Assembly (NCBI GenBank): GCA_021495925.1
Contig: JAKEKT010000068.1
Span: 62,001 to 126,000, forward strand
Length of the DNA stretch: 64,000 nucleotides
Direction of reading: 5' to 3'
DNA from: Diplodia intermedia
Lineage: Eukaryota; Ascomycota; Dothideomycetes; Botryosphaeriales; Botryosphaeriaceae
The translations under genes were made by a program, and so were the position numbers. This document shows positions 42,551 through 53,613 of this stretch, piece after piece. How positions within the stretch are numbered: the first letter of the stretch is position 1; each line of letters opens with the position of its first letter. The notes under the pieces were generated by a model. That model ran no database searches. It was not told the DNA's origin and saw nothing but the letters and a program-made list of their open reading frames with translations.

Positions 42551-45228
42551 ATGAGCATCAATGTCGACGGCAAGATGCCTACCTCCGATGAAGGACCCTC
42601 CTTACTCGACCAACAATCCAGCACTTCCAATAAGGTACATTTCTTATCGAATCAGCCGCCATGCACCTGCATGCATGACGACACAGTCAAAACCAATGCC
42701 TCTTCCCAGGAGTTCGAAGACGGCCTTCTAGTCCAGCAAGCATGCACTGCCGCGCAGGAAAGCAGAATTGAAAACGCCGCCTGTCCTCAAGTACCCGAAA
42801 CCGATCCTGATACCGACGAACCTGATTGTACTCTCTGCTCCTTTATCACTGTTTCAAACTACGGAGGGCGGCCGTACAGGAGAGCACAATTTCTTTTCCA
42901 CAGCTCTTGCGACACATGTCCTTCTCAGCCCGGACCAGAATCTCTTTTATCTTCTGCCAGCATTTTCGACCCTACCATCTTCTGGTATGTCTTCAGGATG
43001 AGCTCAAGTGGCTTGAAATGGATCTTGATGCTACCACGACTCGCAACTGGGTCGCAATCACCACAAAAAACCAGGACTGTACATTTTGCAGCATCATGGC
43101 AAAGGCAATTCGATCATACTTGACTATCACAGGTGATGAAAAGTATGCATGCGATAACATGAGGGCTTATCTACGTTTGAAACGGTTCATCAACGAGGAG
43201 AGGTTTGAGATGTCATTAGTCGGGAACGTACACGGATTAGAGGTAATCCTGGGGCGCGTTGAAGTTCCGTTCACACGAATTCCAAGTCAGTTGAAGATGA
43301 CACCACGCTTCCCGGATGAGCGATCAGAGTCTTCTCATACAGCCTTTGCACCAGAGCCGATCATGGAAGGCTGGATAAGCTGGGACCGGATTCGGGAATG
43401 GATTCCAGACCGCCGAGGGGGTTACGAACAGTCCAAAAACTCGAAACACTTTCCTAGTGGATTCCGACTAATCCATGTAAAGGACCGACGAGTCACCTCT
43501 ATATTTGAACCGGGTACAAGATTCGTTGCTCTCAGTTATGTCTGGGGAGCTCCCGTCGGTAAAGAGGATAGACTACTGGAAGATAATAAGGCGGAGCTTG
43601 AAAAGCCCGACGGTCTGAAGGAACTTCCTCGAGGTATTGAGGACGCAATCACAATCTGCGAGAAGCTTGACTACCTATATCTGTGGGTGGATCGATATTG
43701 CATCATCCAAGATGAGGGGCATCCAGAGAAGCAAGATCAAATCAACGCAATGGCCGTCATCTATTCATCAGCTGAACTCACCCTTATCAATGCTAGCGGA
43801 TCTAGCATGCACGAGCCAATACCGGGCGTAACAACGAACCGCAAGGCCCTTCAGACCAAGGAAACAATATTCGGATTCGAGTTTACCAACGCGTACCCGG
43901 ATTTTGGATCTTTTTTGAAAAACACGACTTGGTTCAAACGCGGCTGGACATATCAGGAGGCCGTTCTTTCCAGGAGGAAGCTCATTTTCACCCCATTTGA
44001 GACTTTCTTCGAGGACAACGAGGGGGGAATATATGCCGAACAGCGAGAAGACCAGTACTCGAGACCAAGAAAAGAAGTATCGATCTTCGGCCGAAGGACG
44101 ATGACACATTTTCGGCTTCATTCGGACGTTTACGACACATCAACATTTGATGACTTTGTCCGGCACCTAGAGTCATACACAGATCGGTCTCTCACCGATC
44201 AGGCAGATATCCTAAATGCTTTTACAGGCATCATGACCTCGCTCTACGATGGAAACATGGGGGTGTATGGACTCCCAGAAATCGATTTTGACAAAGCTAT
44301 GCTTTGGGGTTGCCCAAAGAAACACCGAGATGGTCCAGTACTCACGAGGCCCGGCTTTCCTTCCTGGTCATGGGCTTCAGCCAGCCAGAAGGTCACAATA
44401 CCTATGACTGGTCTTCAATATGGGTTCATAGGAACTCTCGTCCGGTGGGCGTACAAAGATCAAAACGGAGAGATTCTGCCTATTAAATCATACTTCGATA
44501 TTGACACAAGCCATATCCCGCAATCTGGCCCGCTTGTTGCATGGTGGAAAGGGTGCCTTGAAGCAGTGCCCCCAGAGATCATGCAGCAAAAGTGTCAAGA
44601 AGTCTCTGAAGACTGCAAATCAGACATTTTGGCCCAATGGCCACGCCTTGAGGATGTCTGGAATGCCATCAAGAACTCGAGAGAAGACGTCCTGGAGACT
44701 TACCGGGACCTCAACATTGGGCTCAGGCAAGCAGACCAAGGCCTGACTGATCAGCTAAAACCCGGCGTCCTCATTACCCGTGCGCAAACAGCCCTTTTCA
44801 AAGTCTCAAAGCATAGAGATCGCCTTTCGAAGGGGGACCACAGCTTGTACATTATCAACTCTAGGGGGAAGACCATAGGGAGAATCTACACAGAGCATCT
44901 TAGAGTGACTGAAGATGCCACTATGGAACTTGATTCAGACAAACCGGGGGGGTCGTTCGAGTTCATGGCAATTTCCCTATCGCAATCTCGGCACACGGAT
45001 GGCCGAGATGATGTGGGGTGGAGAAGCCATAATAAGGAAGTGGACGGGCTCTGCGTCAAATTGGGTATCCGCACAACGGGACGCTTTGAGAAGTGGCTAG
45101 CAGTAAATGTTCTGCTCATAGATTTGTCGGAGGAGACATCTTTTGCACGTCGAATTGGCGTTGGTTGGGTTTTCTTCAATGACTGGATCCAGGCTGAGCG
45201 GGCCTTCAAGACGATCTGTCTAGAGTAG
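42551..45228 (+). CDS. HET-domain protein, classical type
   Basis: The HET core is beyond doubt: FVALSYVWGAP (near 43520), LYLWVDRYCIIQDEG (near 43675), WFKRGWTYQEAVLSRRKLIF, RPGFPSWSWASA, in one long frame to 45228. The N-terminal part lies in another frame, so an intron is needed. My best choice is 42851-42903 (GTTTCA ... TTTCTTTTCCACAG, 53 bp), giving exons 42551-42850 and 42904-45228 and 874 residues; the donor is not ideal. The joined N-terminus has DCTLC and later DCTFCSIM Cys pairs as in other HET proteins. An in-frame GT-AG pair at about 42635-42710 might be a further optional intron. The long C-terminal part after the core is unassigned. Function by family: incompatibility signalling. 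Confidence 0.82.
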
Positions 45229-45772
45229 TATAATGAATCTGCTTGCAAGGGTTGCCTTGACGATCTTCCACTGCTGCTGCTTTATGACAGATACGAAATC
45301 CTCCAAGCAGACTAGCTGGAGGGATGGATCGAAGGATGCGCGGGGTTTTGTCGCGAGGTGTGGCGCGTAATCCTGTCAACTGGTGATGCGATAGTCTTCA
45401 AGCGTGGAGATCCTTTTATGAAGAACCGCTTTCGTGCGGATCCGTCTGTCGCGACCATTCGAACAAGCCTGGTTTTTGCCAGAGCTCAACACTTAAGTTG
45501 AGGCTCCCAGGACTAGCTTCGGATGATGGATGCGTGGTCATTGAAGCTAGTCGATTTGGGTGGACCACATATGATTCCCTGACGAGATAATTTTCTCTGC
45601 CTCTTCGCGTTTCCGCAGGTCGCCAGACCCCGCAATGATAGCAGCAGGGCGCCAGTGCCCCCGCCACCCCCGCAGAATCCCGAGCCCGAGATATCCCACT
45701 TTTCGCCCGTGCTCCGCCTTTTCATAAATTCCTCCAAAGCTCCCTCTTCTCGATATTCCCACCAACCACACC
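45229..45772. other. intergenic spacer
   Basis: 544 bp between two plus-strand genes. An AT-rich CATAAATT box near 45724 followed by a CT-rich leader precedes the start at 45773. Confidence 0.5.
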
Positions 45773-46960
45773 ATGCATTCCTCCATCGACCACGACAGCT
45801 TGCCCGAGTCCACCTCACCCACCCTCCACCTGAGCCACCCCACCCCAGAAGAACGCATCAAAATCTGGACCGCCACCGCCGCCGCATGGTCAGACGCCCT
45901 GCCCCTCCCCGCCTACCTCTCCGAGTCTGCCCACCTCACCACCGTCCCCCTCGCCAAAAACGGCGGCCTAACCCTCTGGATCCTTGTGGACAGCACCCTG
46001 CCTCCGAATGAACGACCCATCCTTTGCTCTTGCGAGAGTTTTCGCAAGCGTTCTCTAACGAGTAATGCGGGCGGAAACGTTGAGGACAACATTGTCCACG
46101 GCATCGCCAGCGTCTTCTGTCCACCCGAATACCGGCGTCGTGGCTACGCAACTCGCCACATGGAAGAGCTGGCCAAGGCCCTTCACAGCTGGCAGACGGA
46201 GCAAGCCAGATGCGTCGGCAGCGTGCTGTACTCGGACATTGGGAAAACCTACTACGCGAAACTGGGATGGCGCCCAAACCCCACCAATTCCCACGTCGTA
46301 TTTCAGCCGATGAAGATGCCACAACCCCACGCTGTCAAAAGCATTGGAGAGGAAGACCTTGCGGATCTCTGCGATAGGGACGAGGCGATGATCCGGGAGG
46401 CGATGGCGACGCCGGCGCAAGCCAAGATGCGTCTGACGATAGTCCCGGATCTGGACCACATGCTCTGGCATATTGGAAAGGAGGACTTCGCCACGCAATA
46501 TCTTTTCGGCAAGACTGCACAAGCCAAGGGAGCTCTTGCTGGCCCCCCAGGAAGGCAGGTGTGGGCAATCTGGACGCGCCGCTACTACGACCATCCCGAC
46601 GCAGCGTCTGCCAACAATGTACTTTACATTCTGCGGCTTGTCGTAGAGGGGGAAGGCGGTGGCGAGAAAGCTTCTGTGGAGGACCAGGAGCGGCGTGCGG
46701 AGATGCGTGACGAACAGGCTGGCTACCTTAAGGCCGTGCTTCAGGCTGCGCAGGCTGAGGCGGCGGAGTGGAGTCTTGGTTGCGTTGAGCTGTGGGACCC
46801 TACGCCCATGGTTCAGGACATGATAGTGCAGAGTGGCATGGAGCATTCTGTGGTTGAGCGGGAAGAGGACAGTATTGCTAGTGGTCTGTGGTATGATGAA
46901 GACGGTGGAGTCGGGCCAGCACCGGAATGGCTTCACAATGAGCATTATGCCTGGTGTTGA
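45773..46960 (+). CDS. LYC1-like GNAT N-acetyltransferase (lysine acetyltransferase)
   Basis: Single exon of 395 residues. The GNAT acetyl-CoA site is seen at about 107-130: IVHGIASVFCPPEYRRRGYA, where RRRGYA is the R/QxxGxG/A pyrophosphate loop. Then VGSVLYSDIGKTYYAKLGW, the typical last strand of the fold, and a C-terminal region (WAIWTRRYYD, NVLYILRLVV, EWSLGCVELWDP, GPAPEWLHNEHYAWC) that matches the LYC1 group of fungi. Yarrowia LYC1 acetylates free L-lysine in its breakdown; here the substrate is inferred from the family. The gene converges with the first HET gene of the right-end array with only 103 bp between stops. Confidence 0.85.
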   Translation: MHSSIDHDSLPESTSPTLHLSHPTPEERIKIWTATAAAWSDALPLPAYLSESAHLTTVPLAKNGGLTLWILVDSTLPPNERPILCSCESFRKRSLTSNAGGNVEDNIVHGIASVFCPPEYRRRGYATRHMEELAKALHSWQTEQARCVGSVLYSDIGKTYYAKLGWRPNPTNSHVVFQPMKMPQPHAVKSIGEEDLADLCDRDEAMIREAMATPAQAKMRLTIVPDLDHMLWHIGKEDFATQYLFGKTAQAKGALAGPPGRQVWAIWTRRYYDHPDAASANNVLYILRLVVEGEGGGEKASVEDQERRAEMRDEQAGYLKAVLQAAQAEAAEWSLGCVELWDPTPMVQDMIVQSGMEHSVVEREEDSIASGLWYDEDGGVGPAPEWLHNEHYAWC

Positions 46961-47063
46961 CTGGGTTTTTGATGTGGATTGCCATGGAGTCGCAGTAGTT
47001 TATCGGATAATAAGCATTACACTTTAAGCCAATGGAGTCGGCATTTAGACCCAAAATCTGTCT

Positions 47064-48863
47064 TTAATCCAGATATGCTCTGGTATCGCTCCAACCTGCC
47101 TCGCGTGAGATGGACTCCGGTACAGATTGCCATAGAGCAACACCGATTCTCTGCCACAAAGGAGAGGATCCAGGTAGCTGTCGGACAAGTAAACCAACAC
47201 AGACAGCATCATCCCAAGTATCCTGATCCTCATCATCAACCTCAGTCCCGTCTTCATCCCTGTCTTCGTCCTCATCCTCGTAATCATCTTCGTAATCATC
47301 CTCTCCCAGCGCATCTAGCGAATGGAGCTCTCCCAACCGGAAGACATGCAGATCGTCTCCCATCCGCTCCACGAGATGATCCGGAAGTATCTTGTCTTCA
47401 ACCTTCTTCTCATCATCATGTCTGCGAGGGTTGGTGTAGACATTCGCCAACACGAACTGCGACGAGTCCAACGCAATCAGTTGCACCGGGCGCGTAAGGT
47501 AGGTATTGGATCCCCGGGCCTTGTAGGCCGCGTAGCCCATCAAGCCGCGCATGCGATCCCAGAGCGCCACAAGGCTCTGGAAGGAGCAGCTGGGCCCGTG
47601 GAAGAAAGGAACTTTGGCGCTGCCATCACCGTCCTCCAGGGCGATCACGCAGGAGCTCTTCGGAACCGGCAGGCCCGTTTCCAGGCGGGCCGGGCGTCGC
47701 GACGACTGGCTGACGCACCAGTGTCGATGTGGCGCTGGCGGCTTCGTGTGCACGAAGAGCTGGCCCAGTATTGGAGATGTTTCGGCCAAGGCTGCGGTGA
47801 ACTCGACCTCGAGATCGGAGAGGGAGAATTCTTGATGCGGGTACTTGCTCTTGCCAAGGCGCAGCCCAAAGACCTGCATGATTCCGTAGATACGGTCTTC
47901 TTCATGCATTGTGCTTCGAGATGCGGCGGCGGCGTACAGCGCGATAGGGTTGTCGGTAGCGTCCATATGCAGTCTTTCGATGCGTGACTTGATTTCCTCT
48001 AGTCGGCGTACGACATGCGTCGGCAGAAACAGTCCGTGGTACATGAGCTCTGTTGATATTCGTTGGCGAATATCATCCAAGGTCAAAGAGAAGTCGGTGA
48101 GGCAAACACCGGTTCCGTCTGACCGTCGCAACTCCTGGGCTTCTTTGGATAGCACTATGGCCTCCGGTCTTAGGAAGGACTCTTGTAACGTCCATAGGGA
48201 TGAGAACCAAGGATCCGAGAATATTCTCAAAGAACTCTCAACGGCGTCGAGCCAGTCCGTATCCTGGAAGCATGGGGACAGAAAACTAGTACCGCTTGTC
48301 TCGTTTAGCGTGCTGTTCTGGCTGTAGGCAGTAGAGGTTGTGTCATGAGGGTCGTCGTAGATCGTGTCCTGTGACTTGAATAGAAGCTCGACAAGTCTTT
48401 CAAGTTCTCCCAGAGATGATTGATGTAGCCATATGAAGGCGCGATTGGCATTGCTGAAGATGGATGCCTGCTTTCCGATCTGGTTCATCTTGACCTCCAA
48501 CACTTCTTGATCAATGCAAGCAATATCAACCCACACCCATCCTGACTCGCCAGCAACATTGCGCAAGACGCGCTGGAGTTCGTCCACTGTGAATGCACGT
48601 GGGCTCACTGGTGGCACTTTCCAGGTAACAGATTGCACCGGGAGAGCGTCTCCTGCAGGTAGATGCCAACGGCCCCAGGTATAGGAGAGGATGTTGTAGG
48701 AAGGCTCCCGTACATCCCGGTAGATGTTGTCAGGTTGTCGTCTGTACGATCTCATTTCCGGTACGTACAGGAGCTGGAGTGGCCACTCCGAGCGATCGAC
48801 CAGAGCTAAATCCAGTGGATCTCTGATCAGTGACTCTTCAGAGGCCGTTGATTCTGTGTCCAT
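47064..48863 (-). CDS. HET-domain protein, array member 1
   Basis: Single exon, 599 residues. Elements in order: SEWPLQLLYVPEM, YNILSYTWGRW at about 56-66, WVWVDIACIDQE at about 109-120, EVKMNQIGKQASIF, DPWFSSLWTLQESFLRPEAIVL, DRIYGIMQVFGLRLGKS, LGQLFVH, HWCVSQSSR, and near the end WQRIGVALWQ. Between the HFRLGELH-like strand and the final module sits a very acidic insert (about 30 residues, EDDYEDDYEDEDEDRDEDG). The partial gene at the right edge has the same arrangement with a shorter acidic insert and is the closest visible relative. Intact; incompatibility function by family. Confidence 0.9.
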   Translation of the reverse strand: MDTESTASEESLIRDPLDLALVDRSEWPLQLLYVPEMRSYRRQPDNIYRDVREPSYNILSYTWGRWHLPAGDALPVQSVTWKVPPVSPRAFTVDELQRVLRNVAGESGWVWVDIACIDQEVLEVKMNQIGKQASIFSNANRAFIWLHQSSLGELERLVELLFKSQDTIYDDPHDTTSTAYSQNSTLNETSGTSFLSPCFQDTDWLDAVESSLRIFSDPWFSSLWTLQESFLRPEAIVLSKEAQELRRSDGTGVCLTDFSLTLDDIRQRISTELMYHGLFLPTHVVRRLEEIKSRIERLHMDATDNPIALYAAAASRSTMHEEDRIYGIMQVFGLRLGKSKYPHQEFSLSDLEVEFTAALAETSPILGQLFVHTKPPAPHRHWCVSQSSRRPARLETGLPVPKSSCVIALEDGDGSAKVPFFHGPSCSFQSLVALWDRMRGLMGYAAYKARGSNTYLTRPVQLIALDSSQFVLANVYTNPRRHDDEKKVEDKILPDHLVERMGDDLHVFRLGELHSLDALGEDDYEDDYEDEDEDRDEDGTEVDDEDQDTWDDAVCVGLLVRQLPGSSPLWQRIGVALWQSVPESISREAGWSDTRAYLD

Positions 48864-49485
48864 GACGCGTATTCATGTATAGTCGTGTACAAAATACCAA
48901 GTGCGGTGGAGTTGGAAAGCCAGCTCCAATCGATTTGTCTCGTCTGAGCTTTGGATAAATGGAAGCGGAAACGAGTTTGTTGTCCTTCGAAGGGCTTCGT
49001 AGTGTTTATGAATGCGCAGCCTCGACGGTGGTGATTAGTGGAGACACATAGGCCTTGCTTACATGCAGAGTAAGCCGCATTCAGCTCGTGCCACGTAAGC
49101 TGTGGGTCTAGCCCCTAGCCATCCTTCACGCCTCAAAATTAGATCAGTACAATTGAAACATCGGCATCCAGAGGCGAGGGTGACGTAAAACTCCTGCCAC
49201 GATGCGCTCCCATGCATCACTTTCGAACTTGCCCCGCAGACGCACAATTCTCACTCAAACTCGATGGTGATTTCCAATCGCCCGTGAGCCCATCACCGCC
49301 TCGCTACATCACCACTCTCCGGGCGCTACTCCATGAGTTTTGAGGGCAAATCTAAAGTCGAGCAATCCTGCGCCAGGTCCGCCGATGCCACAAAGATGTT
49401 TATAAGAAGTGGTTCGAACGGTTTTGAGAGTGGCTTGCTTCTACAAACTCCTTTCAGCTACTACAAGAGCAATACCGAACTCAAA
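48864..49485. other. spacer within HET array
   Basis: 622 bp between two minus-strand HET genes; contains the promoter of array member 1. Nothing else recognised. Confidence 0.5.
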
Positions 49486-51213
49486 CTAGTATAAGGCGAG
49501 GTCCACCCCTTCCCATGATGGCAGCTCCGTAGGCAAGAGACGCGAAGGGCACATATCCCAACTGCAAATACCAATGCGCCGCCAGCGCGCATCACGAGCA
49601 TCTCGATGGATTATGAGCCCAAGGCAAGTTTGCCAGTCCTCCTCCTTACGTCGCCACCCTTCCAGAATCCTTCCAAGTAGAACGACTTGAAGGTCAGCAG
49701 AAGGGGTGGTGGAGATCAGCCGCTTACACGCCTCGTAGTCAGAATCCCAGGGTTGAAGATCATCCGTGTGCATACTGTAGGCGAAGTTTGACTGGTCCAG
49801 CTCGTCCTCGCCGATGCGGGACAAGACAACGCCAGCATGGTCCAGCATGACTCGTGCACCATACCGATCTCTCGTGATCTTCACGGCTATCCTTTCCCAC
49901 GACTTCTCCAGCCGCAGCAAAGAGCAGGCGAATCCAGTAATCGTCATCGTCGCCTCGCCATCACTCTTTGATATGGTGCAGCTGGTCTCTGTGGAGGTCT
50001 CCTTGGTACGGTTGAAAATGTCGATGCCCATGATCGCTTGGGGGACGCGTGACTGCTGTGTTATCCGCCAGCTTTTCCCGTTTGCTGGACTGCCGATATG
50101 GATGAAGGCCTGTCCGAGAAGGGCGGACCGTGCATTCAGGGCCTCGGCGAACTGATCTTCGAGCTCCTCCATGGAGTCGATTGCTCGCCCCGGGCTGGCA
50201 GCTTCTCCTACGGCGATGCCGTATATCTGCATGATGCCGTAGATGCGGTCGAGAGGGTACTTTGTCTGCCGGAACCTGGATGCTCCATACTGCACGTTTG
50301 GATTGCTCGTGTACAAGAAGTGGAACCCAGCCTGTTCGATGCGCGACGTAAGGTCCTGGGCCGCGATTTTGACGTGCCTAAAAAGATTTGTAATGGCGAG
50401 ATCAGGCTTCTGCAGGTCGAGGTAGATGTTCCGACACGTGTTTGCGAGAATGGCCAACGTAACGTCATGCTTCTCGATCCAAGGGTGTGGGACAGGGCGC
50501 CCATCGCGACAGAGAATGACGGCGTCTCTTCTGAGGACGGATTCCTGCAATGTCCACAAAGACGTGAACCACGGATCTCGAAACAATCCCTCAAAGCTCC
50601 GCTGCAGCGTTTCCACCACCGTCGGCACGGAAGTATTGTCCATACTGCCAGGACACATCTGCGGGCCATACTGGAAGATGTTGTCGAGCAGGTTCTTCAG
50701 CTCGACGTTGCTGAGCGAATGAAGCCATACGGATGCTCTCTTGGCGCCTTTGAAGATGCCAACCTGCCTGCCGATCTCATGCATCTTCACGTCGTTGTTT
50801 TCCTGGTCGATGCACGCCACATCCACCCACACGTAGTCCGCTTCGTGCCTCAAGACCTCGAGAACCCGTTGGAATGCTTCGACTGTAAAGCAGCTTTCCT
50901 TAACCGGCGGGATTTTCCAGGTGGTTCCTTTGACCGGTAGTGCCGGACAGCCCCAATCAGCTCTCCAGCGGCCCCACGTGTACGTCAGGATGGTATACTC
51001 CGGTTTCTCGTCCACGCCGTACGTGTGCTCTCCTATCCTCTCGATAGAAGTCATGCTTGGGATATGAAGCAGCCGCAAAGGCCACTCGTTTGGTACGTCA
51101 TTCCACCAAAGCTTATGTTGCTAGCGTTCCAGTCAGCCCTGTGCTGTGCGAACAGCAAGAATATAGGCACATGCCTGTGTGGGAAGTTCGTTGGGAAATC
51201 GAGGGTACGCCAT
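49486..51213 (-). CDS. HET-domain protein, array member 2
   Basis: The main exon 51120-49486 is certain: NDVPNEWPLRLLHIPSMTS, YTILTYTWGRW, YVWVDVACIDQENN, MHEIGRQVGIF, DPWFTSLWTLQESVLRRDAVILC, LDRIYGIMQIYGIAVG, LLGQAFIHIG, SWRITQQSR and WRRIGICSWD. It has no in-frame ATG before WPLR. A 13-codon first exon, 51213-51175 (MAYPRFPNELPTQ), fits at phase 0 if the 54-bp intron uses a rare GC donor (CAG|GCATGT), with a CTGAC branch and CTAG acceptor; this gives 557 residues and an N-terminus like that of the gene at 60433. The first exon is a prediction. A TATA-like box lies 138 bp upstream. Function by family. Confidence 0.85.
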
Positions 51214-51645
51214 ACTCTCGTATTTTCTGCCGGTCTGCAAGCTCCCTTCAGCCGGTTATGTCTTGTTATAGGGTTTGAGAGACGTGGAATGATCTTCGTG
51301 CTACACAAAAGAGCGGGGTAGATGGCCAGTGCGAAGAGAGTGGGGGCCGCTTAAATACGTAGGTGAGAGGGGCATTCCTCCGTTGTGTAATTGGTCGCCT
51401 GTGTCAAGCCTCGTTCTGTCAGACTCCGCTCACTTATTTCATACAGAAATTAGGCTACAGCATCCTTCAGGGCCGCTACTCAGGCTACTATGACACAATA
51501 GGATAGTGGCAGCTTGCGCGCCGCATAATTTGCCCACCTGCACAAGTGGTACGAGAATGAAAATGTTTCCCTGAAAATTGAACCTCATGACGGTAAGAGT
51601 CCCCATTATGAATCTGTTTTCCTAAAAGTGTTGAGCCTTCCACTG
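51214..51645. other. spacer within HET array
   Basis: 432 bp between two minus-strand HET genes, with the TATA-like box at 51351. No other feature. Confidence 0.5.
51351..51357 (-). promoter_or_regulatory. TATA-like box of HET array member 2
   Basis: The minus strand reads TATTTAA, 138 bp before the predicted start at 51213; it supports a start near there rather than far upstream. Confidence 0.4.
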
Positions 51646-53613
51646 TCATGCAACAAGATACTCGAAGTAATGATGTGGTGGGAGGTCTCGGTGTGGCGCC
51701 TCCTCGCTTTCGAGGTAGATCTCCGTCCATCGCATCAGCCCTATACGCTCCCAAACCATAATCCGTGGATCCTGTGGGTCCGTTCGTCCGGCGCAAGGTT
51801 GTTGATCTTGGTCGAGACCAGGGAATTCCATCTTGAATGGAACTAGGGGGGCGAGAACCAGGCCGACATAATCAACAACGGGAAGCGCTGACCTGTACCC
51901 GGAACCAAGCAATGCAACTCGTAGGCAGGTAGAATCACGACCAAGCTCCCCGATAACGGCACGTGCGCGATTGTGCTGGTAATGCTTTTCCAGAGCCTTT
52001 ACGGATTGGGACATACTCTCTAGGTCGTCGAAGTAGTCTACCACCCGGCCCAAGATGGATTTTGAGACGTGGTAATCTAACATCAGACCGCGATAGTGGT
52101 GGGGCATTGCAGGTCTTGCCGGACAAAAAAGCGGACAGCGTTGGAATGATGAGCTGCCTGACTCGACGAAAGATGTTAAAAACCAAGACTTGGTCTCTAA
52201 TCTCAGATGAATGTCGTGTATTTCATTCCGTCCTGGGGTCTCGATGACTCTCATGAGTTTGAAGTGATTCTGAACCTGCCACTCGGTGGTAAAAACCATC
52301 CAGAACCAGTCGTTGACCTTGCATTCTTGTGTAATGAGCCAACTTCTTCGAGGCTTGCGATCGGCCGAGCTGTGGATGAATATTTGCGACAGTAGAGGCG
52401 ATCGAGCTACCAGCTTAGTTCCGAACTCGTCCTCCAGCGAATGAAGTTGAGAAATCTCATCTTTCCCTGGTGGAAACGGACTGCAGCTGATGCCGTACGT
52501 CTGTACAATTCCATAAATCCGATCTTTGGGCTTGGTAGCGCGACGTCGTTGTGAGAGAGAATACGCTGTGTGGGGAAATTCGATCTTCATAGGGGCCAAT
52601 CCACGGTCTTCCTCTAGATCCAACAACCTCTGCAGGCGCTGCGTGATCATTGTATGGTAGTTTTTGCTCGTCTGCAGGCCTATGATTGCATCGGAGCCAG
52701 TGACCAAAGCTTCAGCGCTTTTGGTGAGATCGGTCATGTGCCTGTCGGTGAGAATCATTTCCAAAGCAGAAACATCGGCCAGAACTCGACTGAAGTTCCA
52801 TGGCCGCGCTTGATATTGTTCGCTTTGGTCCAAAAAAAGGAAACCGTCGTCGAACATGATGTAGGCATCTGGCCGCAGAATCATCTCTTGCAGAGTCCAG
52901 AGAGACTGCAGCCAGGGATGCCCAAGCACTCTCTCCATCCACGCTTCGAACGATCGTGAGCACTGATCAAGCTCGTCCAAGAAATGCTTTGCAACCTGAA
53001 CGCTTGGGAATACAAGTGTGTGCTGATTCATTATGGCCAGGTGACTGTCCACGGTTTCAAGGCATCCAGTGAAGTCGGCGGTCTTGAGAGATGACAGCCA
53101 TGCGAATGCTTCTTGAGCACGTTGGAAGATCTCGACCTGTCGCCCAATCTCCTGTCCAAGTGCAATGGACTCAATCGTTTCACCCTCGTGTTCCTGAGGG
53201 ATGCAGGCAATGTCTACCCAAAGCCATTCACAGCTTCGAAAAACGCCCTGGGCAGCGCGTTTTATGGCTCTCTGGAAACTGGAAGCCGTGAAGTGATCTT
53301 CCTTGATTCGTGGGATCTTCCAGTCAACACCATGAACGGGGAGCACTTGAGTAGTTGACGTCGGATCGAAATCCTGGTAGTATCCCCAAGTGTAGCTGAG
53401 GACATTGTATTCCGGTCCCTCTACACCATTGTAGATATTGTGGCCCTTTTTGATGTGCGAAGTCATGGTACTCACATGCAGCAGTCGATGAGGCCAGATC
53501 GAATTGGCAATCAATGGTTGGTTCTTGACAAGAACGCGTCCCGCCCATGGGTTCGCGGGTGCGGGCGGTGGCGGGGGCGGGGGCGAAGCTAGACGGGCTA
53601 TCGGTCGTAACAT
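51646..53613 (-). CDS. HET-domain protein, array member 3
   Basis: Single exon, 655 residues. After a proline run (SPPPPPPPAPANPW, residues 10-23) come IWPHRLLHVSTMTS, YNVLSYTWGYY at about 69-79, WLWVDIACIPQEHEG, LGQEIGRQVEIFQRAQ, HPWLQSLWTLQEMILRPDAYIM, KDRIYGIVQTYGIS, LLSQIFIH, SWLITQE and, near the end, VWERIGLMRW. It is the most divergent array member: GYY instead of GRW and ACIPQ instead of ACIDQ. The frame is complete. On the minus strand, TATAATT lies about 60-70 bp before the start. Incompatibility function by family. Confidence 0.88.
   Translation of the reverse strand: MLRPIARLASPPPPPPPAPANPWAGRVLVKNQPLIANSIWPHRLLHVSTMTSHIKKGHNIYNGVEGPEYNVLSYTWGYYQDFDPTSTTQVLPVHGVDWKIPRIKEDHFTASSFQRAIKRAAQGVFRSCEWLWVDIACIPQEHEGETIESIALGQEIGRQVEIFQRAQEAFAWLSSLKTADFTGCLETVDSHLAIMNQHTLVFPSVQVAKHFLDELDQCSRSFEAWMERVLGHPWLQSLWTLQEMILRPDAYIMFDDGFLFLDQSEQYQARPWNFSRVLADVSALEMILTDRHMTDLTKSAEALVTGSDAIIGLQTSKNYHTMITQRLQRLLDLEEDRGLAPMKIEFPHTAYSLSQRRRATKPKDRIYGIVQTYGISCSPFPPGKDEISQLHSLEDEFGTKLVARSPLLSQIFIHSSADRKPRRSWLITQECKVNDWFWMVFTTEWQVQNHFKLMRVIETPGRNEIHDIHLRLETKSWFLTSFVESGSSSFQRCPLFCPARPAMPHHYRGLMLDYHVSKSILGRVVDYFDDLESMSQSVKALEKHYQHNRARAVIGELGRDSTCLRVALLGSGYRSALPVVDYVGLVLAPLVPFKMEFPGLDQDQQPCAGRTDPQDPRIMVWERIGLMRWTEIYLESEEAPHRDLPPHHYFEYLVA

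Noticed and set aside
49400..49440. GGTTCGAAC sequence resembling a tRNA B box
   Set aside because: No A box at the right distance and no cloverleaf stems could be drawn; no tRNA called anywhere in the window.
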